Source: Clostridium sp. CAG:389 (lineage in GTDB: Bacteria; Bacillota; Clostridia; TANB77; CAG-508). From it: DNA of 9,643 nucleotides. Below, piece after piece: positions 1 through 5,413 of this stretch (within the stretch, counting starts at the first letter, position 1; the number at the start of each line of letters is the position of its first letter). The translations under genes were made by a program, and so were the position numbers. Under the pieces are notes generated by a model. That model had not been told where the DNA came from and ran no database searches. It saw only the letters and a program-made list of their open reading frames with translations. The stretch is from positions 1-9,643 of the forward strand of contig FR901915.1 of the NCBI GenBank assembly GCA_000438255.1, in the 5' to 3' direction.

Positions 1-160
1 AGTTTTTTATTTAAGATTTTCTATTTTTTACTCCAATCAAATGGACATATTTATAAGCAATATACCACCTTAGATGTACAGTGAAATTCAAAAGTGTAAC
101 AATTAAAAACTATTATCGAAGAACTTAGTAATACCAATATTTTTATCAAAATCTTGTTTT

Positions 161-190
161 TTGTGCAAAATTGTTGTAATATTTTATAAT
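161..190 (+). promoter_or_regulatory. Probable sigma-A promoter of trmN6-rsmI
   Basis: A perfect -10 hexamer TATAAT lies at 185-190. The best -35 match is TTGTGC at 161-166 with an 18-base spacer, so the -35 is weak. Transcription would start near 197, about 20 bases before the ATG at 218. A longer reading frame opens at a TTG at 161, but it would include this promoter in coding sequence, so the promoter argues for the downstream ATG. The next gene, rsmI, starts 41 bases after trmN6 and is probably on the same transcript. Confidence 0.5.
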
Positions 191-217
191 AAGAATAAAA
201 TAAAGAAAGAGAAAATT

Positions 218-1006
218 ATGGAAGTAGAATTGAAAGAAAATGAAAGAATTGATGATTTAGAATTCAAAAATTTAAAAATAATACAAAATACACAAGGATT
301 TTGTTTTGGAATAGATGCGGTATTATTATCAGACTTTTCTAAAAACATAAAAAATAACGCAAAAGTATTAGATTTAGGAACAGGAACAGGAATAATATCA
401 ATTTTATTATGTGGTAAAACAAATCTAAGTAAAATAATAGGTGTAGAAGTACAAGAAGAAGTTGCAGATATGGCAAAAAGAAGTGCTAAACTAAATAATT
501 TAGAAGATAAATTTGAAATATTGAATGATAATATTATAAATTTAGACAAGTTATATGAAAGAAATTCTTTTGATGCAATAGTTACAAATCCACCTTATAA
601 AAAAGAAAATACTGGAATTTTGAATGATGAAGAAAAAAAGATTATTTCAAGGCATGAAGTTTTGGCAAAATTAGAGGATTACATAAAAATATCTAATAAG
701 TTATTAAAGGATAAAGGAGAATTTTATATGGTGCATAGACCAGAAAGATTAGTTGATATATTATCTTATATGAGGCAATATAAAATTGAGCCAAAAGAAA
801 TAAGATTTGTTTGTTCACATAATGGAGAATCACCTAAATTAGTACTAGTAAAGGGAGTAAAAAATGCAAAACCATTTTTAAAATTCAGAGAAAATCTTTA
901 TATCTATGATAATGAGGGAGAATATACAGAAGAAATTTATAAAATTTATAATAAAAATCATGTAAAGAATTTAGGAAATGATTCAAATATATGTGAAAAG
1001 CAATAA
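218..1006 (+). CDS. trmN6: tRNA1(Val) (adenine(37)-N6)-methyltransferase, TrmN6/YabB family
   Basis: A 262-residue cytoplasmic SAM-dependent methyltransferase, expected to N6-methylate adenosine 37 of tRNA1(Val). The N-terminal block at about residues 12-40 (QNTQGFCFGIDAVLLSDF within it) is the signature of the TrmN6/YabB group. SAM-binding motif I is DLGTGTG at 52-58, and the N6-adenine methyltransferase catalytic motif NPPY is at 124-127. A conserved RHE follows at 145-147. The ATG at 218 was chosen because an AGAAAGAG-like ribosome binding site precedes it and because the promoter -10 lies inside the longer TTG-initiated frame from 161. It is followed by rsmI, as in Bacillus, where yabB and yabC are close neighbours. 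The small GIY-YIG gene (yazA) found between them in Bacillus is absent here. The family is sure. The exact tRNA target is inferred from family membership. Confidence 0.88.
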   Translation: MEVELKENERIDDLEFKNLKIIQNTQGFCFGIDAVLLSDFSKNIKNNAKVLDLGTGTGIISILLCGKTNLSKIIGVEVQEEVADMAKRSAKLNNLEDKFEILNDNIINLDKLYERNSFDAIVTNPPYKKENTGILNDEEKKIISRHEVLAKLEDYIKISNKLLKDKGEFYMVHRPERLVDILSYMRQYKIEPKEIRFVCSHNGESPKLVLVKGVKNAKPFLKFRENLYIYDNEGEYTEEIYKIYNKNHVKNLGNDSNICEKQ

Positions 1007-1047
1007 TTTTAAAAATTATTTATTTTAATGAAGGGATGAAATAAAAT

Positions 1048-1872
1048 ATGAAAAATGGAACTTTATATATAGTGGCAACACCAATAGGAAATCTGGATGA
1101 TATAACAATAAGGGCAATAAAAGTATTAAAAGATGTTGATTTAATTGCAGCAGAAGATACACGTCACACTTTAAAATTATTAAATCATCTAGAAATATCA
1201 AAACCAATGATAAGTTATCATAGACATAATGAGGAAACAAAGTCAGATGTGTTAATAGAAAAATTACAAGAGGGACAAAATATAGCATTAGTATCTGATG
1301 CTGGAACACCTGGAATTTGTGACCCAGGAGAAGAAGTTATAAAAAAATGTATTGAGCTTGGAATAAAAATAATACCAATTCCAGGGGCTTGTGCAATGAT
1401 AAATTCTTTAATTTGTTCAGGAATTGATACAAAAGAATTTACTTTTTTGGGATTTTTACCTTTGAATAAAAAATTGAGAAAAAAGAAATTAGAGGAAATT
1501 GAAAAATCTAATAAAACAATTATAATTTATGAAGCACCACATAAGTTGGAAACTACTTTAAATGATTTAAAAAAGATTTTAGGAGAAGAAAGAATGCTTA
1601 CATTGGCAAGGGAAATTACAAAAATACATGAGGAATTTATTAGAGGAAATATAGATGAAATTATTTCAAAATCTGAAAATCTAAAAGGTGAAATTGTTTT
1701 AATAATAGAAGGAAACAATGATTGTGAAGAAGAAAATTCTTTAAATAATCTTACATTAGAGGAACAATATAAATTTTATGAAAATCAAGGACTTACTAAA
1801 AAAGAAATAATAAAGAAAATTGCTAAGGATAGAAATATGAATAAAAATGATGTATATCAAAAATTTATATAA
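1048..1872 (+). CDS. rsmI: 16S rRNA (cytidine(1402)-2'-O)-methyltransferase RsmI
   Basis: A 274-residue tetrapyrrole-methylase-fold enzyme that 2'-O-methylates C1402 of 16S rRNA in the decoding centre. Family blocks are all present: YIVATPIGNLDDIT at 7-20, AAEDTRHT at 34-41, SDAGTPGICDPG at 83-94, PGACAMINSL at 112-121, FLGFLP at 133-138, IYEAPH at 160-165 and the AREITKIHEE block at 188-197. The last 37 or so residues form the small helical C-terminal domain usual for RsmI (EQYKFYENQGLTKKEI onward). Length is normal. The ribosome binding site is a G-rich GAAGGG at 1030-1035, about 12 bases before the ATG, slightly far. It is probably co-transcribed with trmN6, and its transcript ends at a hairpin starting 5 bases after the stop. 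I see no oddities. Confidence 0.95.
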   Translation: MKNGTLYIVATPIGNLDDITIRAIKVLKDVDLIAAEDTRHTLKLLNHLEISKPMISYHRHNEETKSDVLIEKLQEGQNIALVSDAGTPGICDPGEEVIKKCIELGIKIIPIPGACAMINSLICSGIDTKEFTFLGFLPLNKKLRKKKLEEIEKSNKTIIIYEAPHKLETTLNDLKKILGEERMLTLAREITKIHEEFIRGNIDEIISKSENLKGEIVLIIEGNNDCEEENSLNNLTLEEQYKFYENQGLTKKEIIKKIAKDRNMNKNDVYQKFI

Positions 1873-1924
1873 AAATATAGTTGTCAAAAGGTTTGACGCC
1901 TTATTGACAACTATTTGTTTTTTT
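1871..1924. terminator. Bidirectional rho-independent terminator between rsmI and abrB
   Basis: Arms at 1877-1887 and 1904-1914 form a perfect 11-bp stem (ATAGTTGTCAA with TTGACAACTAT). It is extended inside by AAGG/CCTT (1888-1891 and 1899-1902) after a one-base bulge. On the + strand it is followed by a T-rich tract to 1924. On the - strand it is followed by ATTTTT (1871-1876 read in reverse). It can therefore end both the rsmI and the abrB transcripts. The abrB stop codon (1911-1913) lies inside the stem. Confidence 0.85.
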
Positions 1925-2168
1925 CATGTAATATGTTTAATTCTTTTGAACATTTTTCACATACAAGTTTACCTTTGTATTCTATTAAATCATTTGTATT
2001 TCCACAGAAAACACAATTGGGTTCATATTTTTTTAGTATAATTGAAGAATCGTCTACATAAATTTCAATAGGGTCTTTTTCAACAATATTGAATTGGTTC
2101 CTAATTTCAATAGGTATAACAACTCTTCCAAGCTCATCAACCCTTCTTATTATTCCAGTAGCTTTCAT
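1911..2168 (-). CDS. abrB: AbrB-family transition-state regulator with C-terminal CxxC pairs
   Basis: An 85-residue DNA-binding protein. Residues 1-50 are a textbook AbrB/SpoVT swapped-hairpin domain (ATGIIRRVDELGRVVIPIEI at 3-22, then EIYVDDSSIILKKY at 35-48), very like Bacillus subtilis AbrB. The C-terminal part differs from the Bacillus protein: it has C52-x2-C55 and C70-x2-C73, a spacing that suggests a small zinc ribbon. The start was set at the ATG at 2166-2168 because a perfect AAGGAGG (2175-2181) lies 6 bases upstream. A longer in-frame start at 2204 has no such site. AbrB proteins repress post-exponential genes, including sporulation and antibiotic functions. The position convergent to rsmI matches the B. 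subtilis neighbourhood. Transcription is from the promoter at 2221-2249. Zinc binding is inferred. Confidence 0.92.
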   Translation of the reverse strand: MKATGIIRRVDELGRVVIPIEIRNQFNIVEKDPIEIYVDDSSIILKKYEPNCVFCGNTNDLIEYKGKLVCEKCSKELNILHEKNK

Positions 2169-2220
2169 GTTTTTCCTCCTTAATGTTACTTTTTGCAAAT
2201 CCAATAGCGATTATACATTT

Positions 2221-2249
2221 AATATAACACAAATGACACAGAAGGTCAA
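2221..2249 (-). promoter_or_regulatory. Sigma-A promoter of abrB
   Basis: Read on the - strand: -35 TTGACC (2244-2249), a 17-base spacer, and -10 TATATT (2221-2226). This leaves an untranslated leader of roughly 45 bases before the abrB ATG. A second -10-like TATAAT lies about 5 bases further downstream on the - strand, without a -35 at proper distance. The spmA start lies only 55 bases away on the other side, so the divergent abrB and spmA promoters share a short region. Confidence 0.7.
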
Positions 2250-2303
2250 TTCTAATGTAATAAAAAATTAAAACAATTAATAAAATTATGTAGGTGATTA
2301 AAA

Positions 2304-2883
2304 ATGTTGAATATTTTGTGGCCTGCTTTTTTAGTTGTGTCTATTGGATTTGCAATTTTTTCTGGTAATTTAAAAGAATTAAATAATTCTATATTTGAAA
2401 GTACTAACTTAGCGGTCAGTTTATGTATTACTTTACTTGGAACAATGTGTTTATGGAATGGAATAATGCAAATTGCCGGAAAAACGTCAGCAATGAAGAA
2501 GATTACCAATTGTTTAAAGCCGTTGATGAGATGGTTGTTTCCGAATTTGAGTAAAGATAGTAAAATCTATCAAGAGATTTCTATGAATGTTGTTGCAAAT
2601 GTTTTGGGATTGGGAAATGCTGCTACACCTTTGCGGAATTAAAGCTATGAAATCAATGCAAGAAGAAAATAAAAATAAAAAAGTTTTAACAGATGAAATG
2701 GCAACATTTATAGTTTTGAATACTGCTTCAATTCAGATTATACCAACTACTGTTATTGCAATAAGAAATTCATTAGGTTCAAATAATCCGACCGCTATTA
2801 TTGTTCCTGTTTGGATTGCTACAATTTGTGCGGCTATTGCTGGAATTACTGCGACTAAAATTTTTATAAAATTAGGTAAATAA
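2304..2883 (+). pseudogene. spmA: Spore maturation protein A, interrupted by a one-base frameshift
   Basis: SpmA is a polytopic membrane protein that works with SpmB in dehydrating the spore core late in sporulation. Bases 2304-2633 encode the N-terminal 110 residues, up to LGNAATPL, a conserved SpmA block. The frame then hits TAA at 2640-2642. If the C at 2634 is skipped, the next frame (2635-2883) continues without interruption as GIKAMKSMQEEN and so on to a stop at 2881-2883, giving about 192 residues, close to the 196 of Bacillus subtilis SpmA. Both halves match the family well (ANVLGLGNAATPL, then NTASIQIIPTTVIA), so decay is minimal. The start ATG has AGGTGA six bases upstream. The stop abuts the spmB leader. 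Explanations are a sequencing or assembly error, a recent mutation, or less likely +1 frameshifting. Family identity is sure; whether the gene is broken in the living cell is open. Confidence 0.88.
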
Positions 2884-2903
2884 TGATTACAGGGGGGAAA
2901 ATA

Positions 2904-3437
2904 GTGAAATTTATTGAATTTTTTTCAAATTTAGCAATGCCTTTAATGATAGTTTCTATTGTTTTGTATGGTGTGATAGAGAGAAAAAAAGTTTTTGATA
3001 TTTTTTTAGATGGGGCAAAAGAGGGGATAGGAGTTGTTATAAGTATTTTTCCTACATTAGTTGGACTGTTTGTAGCGATAGGAGCTTTGAGAAGTTCGGG
3101 AATAATTGATTTAATTGTTAATTTTCTAACGCCTTTTTTTAATATTGTTAATTTTCCAACTGAAATTTTGCCATTGGCTTTGATTAGACCAATTTCTGGA
3201 AGTAGTTCAATAGCTGTTGCTACTGATATTATGAAAAATTTTGGGGTTGATTCTAGAATTGGACTTATGGCTTCTACTATTATGGGGTCAACTGAAACAA
3301 CGGTGTATACAATTGCTGTTTATACAAGTTCTGTTGGAATCAAAAAAACAAGATTTGTTTTGTGCGCGGCTTTAATTGCAGATTTTGTAGGAATTGTTAC
3401 AAGTATTATTGTTTGTAAATTGATTGTTACAGTTTAG
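2904..3437 (+). CDS. spmB: Spore maturation protein B
   Basis: A 177-residue integral membrane protein of the SpmA/SpmB (nucleoside-recognition/Gate domain) group, needed with SpmA for full spore core dehydration and heat resistance. Visible blocks are the FDIFLDGAKEGIGVVISIFP region (about residues 29-48), an LRSSGIIDL stretch, LIRPISGSSSIAVATDIMKN (about 92-111) and GLMASTIMGSTETTVYTIAVY (about 121-141). Several long hydrophobic segments alternate with these. The GTG at 2904 was chosen: AGGGGGG at 2891-2897 is six bases upstream, and the resulting length and N-terminus (KFIEFFSNLAMPL) fit the family. An ATG at 2883 overlaps the spmA stop but lacks such a site. It forms an operon with spmA. 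The stop codon's last base is the first base of a large inverted repeat. Confidence 0.93.
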   Translation: MKFIEFFSNLAMPLMIVSIVLYGVIERKKVFDIFLDGAKEGIGVVISIFPTLVGLFVAIGALRSSGIIDLIVNFLTPFFNIVNFPTEILPLALIRPISGSSSIAVATDIMKNFGVDSRIGLMASTIMGSTETTVYTIAVYTSSVGIKKTRFVLCAALIADFVGIVTSIIVCKLIVTV

Positions 3438-3605
3438 TGAAAATAAGGAAAAAGTTGCTCCAAAGAAATATAGAAAAAATTTGCTATCTAAGTGGGGTAA
3501 TATATCAATATTTAAAGTCAAAGACCCAATGGTAGACCCCAGATATGTTTTTGACTAAAAATATTGATATATTACCACTTGGAGCAACTTTTTCCTTATT
3601 TTCAC
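3437..3605. repeat. Large imperfect palindrome immediately after spmB
   Basis: The outer arms 3437-3463 and 3579-3605 are perfect inverted copies over 27 bases. An inner pair follows: 3492-3495 with 3575-3578 (4 bp), 3498-3513 with 3559-3574 (16 bp) and 3516-3522 with 3550-3556 (7 bp). It has a GG bulge (3496-3497), a 2x2 internal loop and an apical loop of about 27 bases. In total some 54 bp can pair. The right arm is continuous, whereas the left arm has 28 unpaired bases (3464-3491). The first base is the G of the spmB stop codon. There is no T-run after it, so it is not a standard terminator, and I see no flanking target-site duplication or transposase. It could be a non-autonomous mobile element, an mRNA 3'-end stabiliser, or a structured RNA. 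Confidence 0.9.
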
Positions 3606-3655
3606 GGAATTGTAATAATTGATTTAAATTGTCGATTTTTGTCGAAATTTTCTTG

Positions 3656-3684
3656 TTGACAAAGGTATTAAATGGTAGTAGAAT
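3656..3684 (+). promoter_or_regulatory. Near-consensus sigma-A promoter in the spmB-rlmH gap
   Basis: A perfect -35 TTGACA (3656-3661), an exact 17-base spacer, and -10 TAGAAT (3679-3684, one mismatch to TATAAT). This is one of the two strongest promoters in the window. Transcription would start near 3691 and give a leader of about 67 bases ahead of the small ORF at 3758. It points away from the spmB hairpin and toward the 3' end of rlmH, so its transcript is antisense to any read-through from rlmH. Confidence 0.8.
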
Positions 3685-3757
3685 ATAAAAAGTTAAATCA
3701 AAGACATAAACAAAATTATTGTTAATTCAAAAATATTGACAACAGTAAGGAGGTCTT

Positions 3758-3859
3758 ATGATTTTTAAATTAATTTTATTTATTTCAATTTTTTTTATAA
3801 TCAAAAAAATGATTACTAAAATATTAGCAATCATAATCTTGAAAAAAATCAAAAATTAA
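3758..3859 (+). CDS. Small hydrophobic basic peptide, 33 residues, function unknown (type I toxin-like)
   Basis: I do not recognise a family. The ORF encodes 33 residues. A hydrophobic run (residues 2-15, LILFISIFFII within it) is followed by KK, a second hydrophobic run (18-28), and a lysine-rich tail (KKIKN). The support is in the signals: TAAGGAGGT at 3746-3754 matches the 16S rRNA anti-SD over nine bases and ends three bases before the ATG, and a near-consensus promoter lies 74 bases upstream. Short, hydrophobic, lysine-ended peptides behind strong signals are the pattern of type I toxins and small membrane proteins. Against this, AT-rich non-coding DNA readily yields Ile, Phe and Lys-rich frames. 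A weak - strand terminator-like hairpin lies within its codons. I give moderate confidence that it is translated and low confidence in any toxin role. Confidence 0.5.
   Translation: MIFKLILFISIFFIIKKMITKILAIIILKKIKN
3803..3834 (-). terminator. Possible - strand terminator inside the small ORF
   Basis: On the - strand ATGATT (3834-3829) and CTAA (3827-3824) pair with TTAG (3819-3816) and AATCAT (3814-3809). This gives ten pairs with one mismatch and a four-base loop, followed by six Ts (3808-3803). It is the first hairpin with a T-run I find downstream of rlmH (stop at 4014). The stem has only three G-C pairs, so it is weak. If used, the rlmH transcript would have a 3' extension complementary to the second half of the small ORF. 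Confidence 0.35.
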
Positions 3860-4013
3860 ATTTAATAATGTTTTTAATTTTGTAGGGAAAATAAATTTCA
3901 TCGTATTCCCCCAAATATTTTGAAATATTTCGAAAGTTTTTTATAGTGTCCCACACAATTTCTTTCTAAATTCATTAATTTATTTTCTCTACATTTATAT
4001 AAATAAAAAATAT

Positions 4014-4493
4014 TTATCTATGATAAGTTTCACCATTTGAAATTTTAAAAGCTCTAAATATTTGTTCTAATAAAAATACTCTAATTAATTGATGAGGAAA
4101 AGTCATTTTTGAAAAACATATTTTTTGATTTGCTAAACTTAAAATTTCTTGATTTAAGCCAAGTGAACCACCAATAACAAAAGTTATTTGACTTGACTCC
4201 ATAGATATATCTTCAATTTTTTTAGAGAACTGTTCAGAAGAGAATTCTTTTCCATTTAAATCTAAACAAATAATATAAGAATCTTTTTTTATATGATTTA
4301 TCATATTAGTGCATTCCTTTGATTTAATATCATTTTCAATATTTGTATTTATTTTCTCTGGAATCTTCTCATCTGGAAGTTCAACAATATTTAATTTGCA
4401 ATATTTTGATAATCTTTTTGAATATTCATCTATTGCGTCTTTGAAAAATTTTTCTTTTATTTTTCCAATACATACTATATTAATTGTTAACAT
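4014..4493 (-). CDS. rlmH: 23S rRNA (pseudouridine(1915)-N3)-methyltransferase RlmH
   Basis: A 159-residue SPOUT-class methyltransferase, active as a dimer on assembled ribosomes, that methylates pseudouridine 1915 in helix 69 of 23S rRNA. The length is exactly that of the family. The N-terminus (INIVCIGKIKEKFF at 4-17), the knot motif FVIGGSLGL (105-113) that binds SAM, the SKMTFPHQLIR block (128-138) and the C-terminal EQIFRAFKISNGETYHR are all characteristic. The ATG is preceded by AAAGGA (about 4500-4505) at a 6-base gap. It lies 55 bases after the metallo-hydrolase gene on the same strand, the arrangement seen in many Firmicutes where yycJ and rlmH are near each other. It is probably the last gene of the murA-led transcript. 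Confidence 0.96.
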   Translation of the reverse strand: MLTINIVCIGKIKEKFFKDAIDEYSKRLSKYCKLNIVELPDEKIPEKINTNIENDIKSKECTNMINHIKKDSYIICLDLNGKEFSSEQFSKKIEDISMESSQITFVIGGSLGLNQEILSLANQKICFSKMTFPHQLIRVFLLEQIFRAFKISNGETYHR

Positions 4494-4548
4494 GATGTTT
4501 CCTTTCTATTTCTAAAAATTTATAATTAGAAAATAGGACAAAATGTTC

Positions 4549-5340
4549 CTAAAAGGACATTATAGATCCTGGGATATCACGACTTGCTACATTTAATTTT
4601 AGTGAGTTTTCATTATAATTACTATTTGATATAATTTCATCTACAACGGTTTTATATGCTAGTTCTGGAAAATTGCTTTCTTTACTTAAATGGCCTAGTG
4701 TTGCTTGTTGAAGTCCAGATTGCAATAAATGAGCAATTGTTTTTCCAGCTGTTTCGTTTGGCAAGTGTCCATTTGGACCTGCTATTCTTGTTTTTAATAT
4801 GTAAGGATATCTAGAAAATTTTAATATTTCTGGGTCATAATTTGATTCTAATAATACAAAAATGCTGTCTTCTAGATTTTTTAGTATTCCATTTGTCATA
4901 TGTCCTATATCTGTTGCAATACTAATTTTTTTATTGTCTTTAAAAATGTTAAATCCACAAGGGTTTGCTGCATCATGTGGTATTGAAAATGGTTTTATTT
5001 GTAAGTCACCAATTTCAAATTTTTCTTCTATTTTTATGTTTTTGATATTTTTTTCTGCTATTTTTTCTTTTTGCTTAGGCATTGCATCTAATGTTTTTTG
5101 ATTTACATATACAGGCAAATCAAATTTTTTTGCAAATGTTCCTAGACCTTGAACATGGTCTGTGTGTTCGTGTGTGATTAGTATTCCGTTAATAGAAGCA
5201 GGGTCAATAGATAAATTTGTTAGAGCTGTTTCTATTTTTTTACTACTGACACCTGCATCTATTAATAATTTTGTATTTTCTGTTTCTACTAATAAACTGT
5301 TTCCACTGCTTCCGCTGTATAAACTACAAAAATTAAACAT
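4549..5340 (-). CDS. walJ: MBL-fold metallo-hydrolase, WalJ/YycJ family
   Basis: A 263-residue soluble metallo-beta-lactamase-fold protein. The N-terminus (CSLYSGSSGNSLLVET at 5-20) and the LLIDAGVS block (25-32) are typical of YycJ/WalJ. The metal ligands are visible: HEHTDH at 57-62, H122 in IPHD, D144 in ATDIGH and H217 in LGHLSKES. In Bacillus, YycJ sits in the walRK operon and is linked to coordination of cell-wall synthesis with division; its substrate is debated, and a nuclease activity has been proposed for relatives. Here there is no walRK next to it: its neighbours are murA upstream and rlmH downstream. The ribosome binding site AGAAGGAAG (about 5349-5357) lies 8 bases before the ATG. 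The family is confident; the symbol is assigned by similarity. Confidence 0.88.
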   Translation of the reverse strand: MFNFCSLYSGSSGNSLLVETENTKLLIDAGVSSKKIETALTNLSIDPASINGILITHEHTDHVQGLGTFAKKFDLPVYVNQKTLDAMPKQKEKIAEKNIKNIKIEEKFEIGDLQIKPFSIPHDAANPCGFNIFKDNKKISIATDIGHMTNGILKNLEDSIFVLLESNYDPEILKFSRYPYILKTRIAGPNGHLPNETAGKTIAHLLQSGLQQATLGHLSKESNFPELAYKTVVDEIISNSNYNENSLKLNVASRDIPGSIMSF

Positions 5341-5413
5341 ATTGTATTCTTCCTTCTATTTTTCCTTTTATAAATTTGTGTATTTACAATATTAATTATA
5401 GATTGAAATTTAA

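Noticed and set aside
1..160. Short open frames at the left edge
   Set aside because: Two frames stay open from the window edge for only about 23-27 codons, with low-complexity content and no recognisable end of a protein. Nothing can be supported here.
161..217. N-terminal extension of trmN6 from a TTG at 161
   Set aside because: It would place the TATAAT -10 (185-190) inside coding sequence, has no ribosome binding site, and the extra residues do not resemble the family.
3437..3605. The large palindrome as a CRISPR repeat or an insertion sequence
   Set aside because: There is only one unit, with no spacers, no transposase ORF and no visible target-site duplication.
3824..3901. A 25-codon - strand ORF behind a GGGGG stretch, opposite the end of the micro-gene
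   Set aside because: The G-run is a fair ribosome binding site, but there is no clear promoter and the product has no recognisable feature. Chance is a sufficient explanation.
3910..3940. Repeated AAATATTT blocks between the micro-gene and rlmH
   Set aside because: They are short self-complementary AT words, expected at this base composition, with no convincing hairpin plus T-run.
4509..4532. A 7-bp inverted repeat TTTCTAA/TTAGAAA between walJ and rlmH
   Set aside because: It is all but G-C free, has a 10-base loop and no T-run, and lies just before the rlmH ribosome binding site. It is too weak to call a terminator or regulator.
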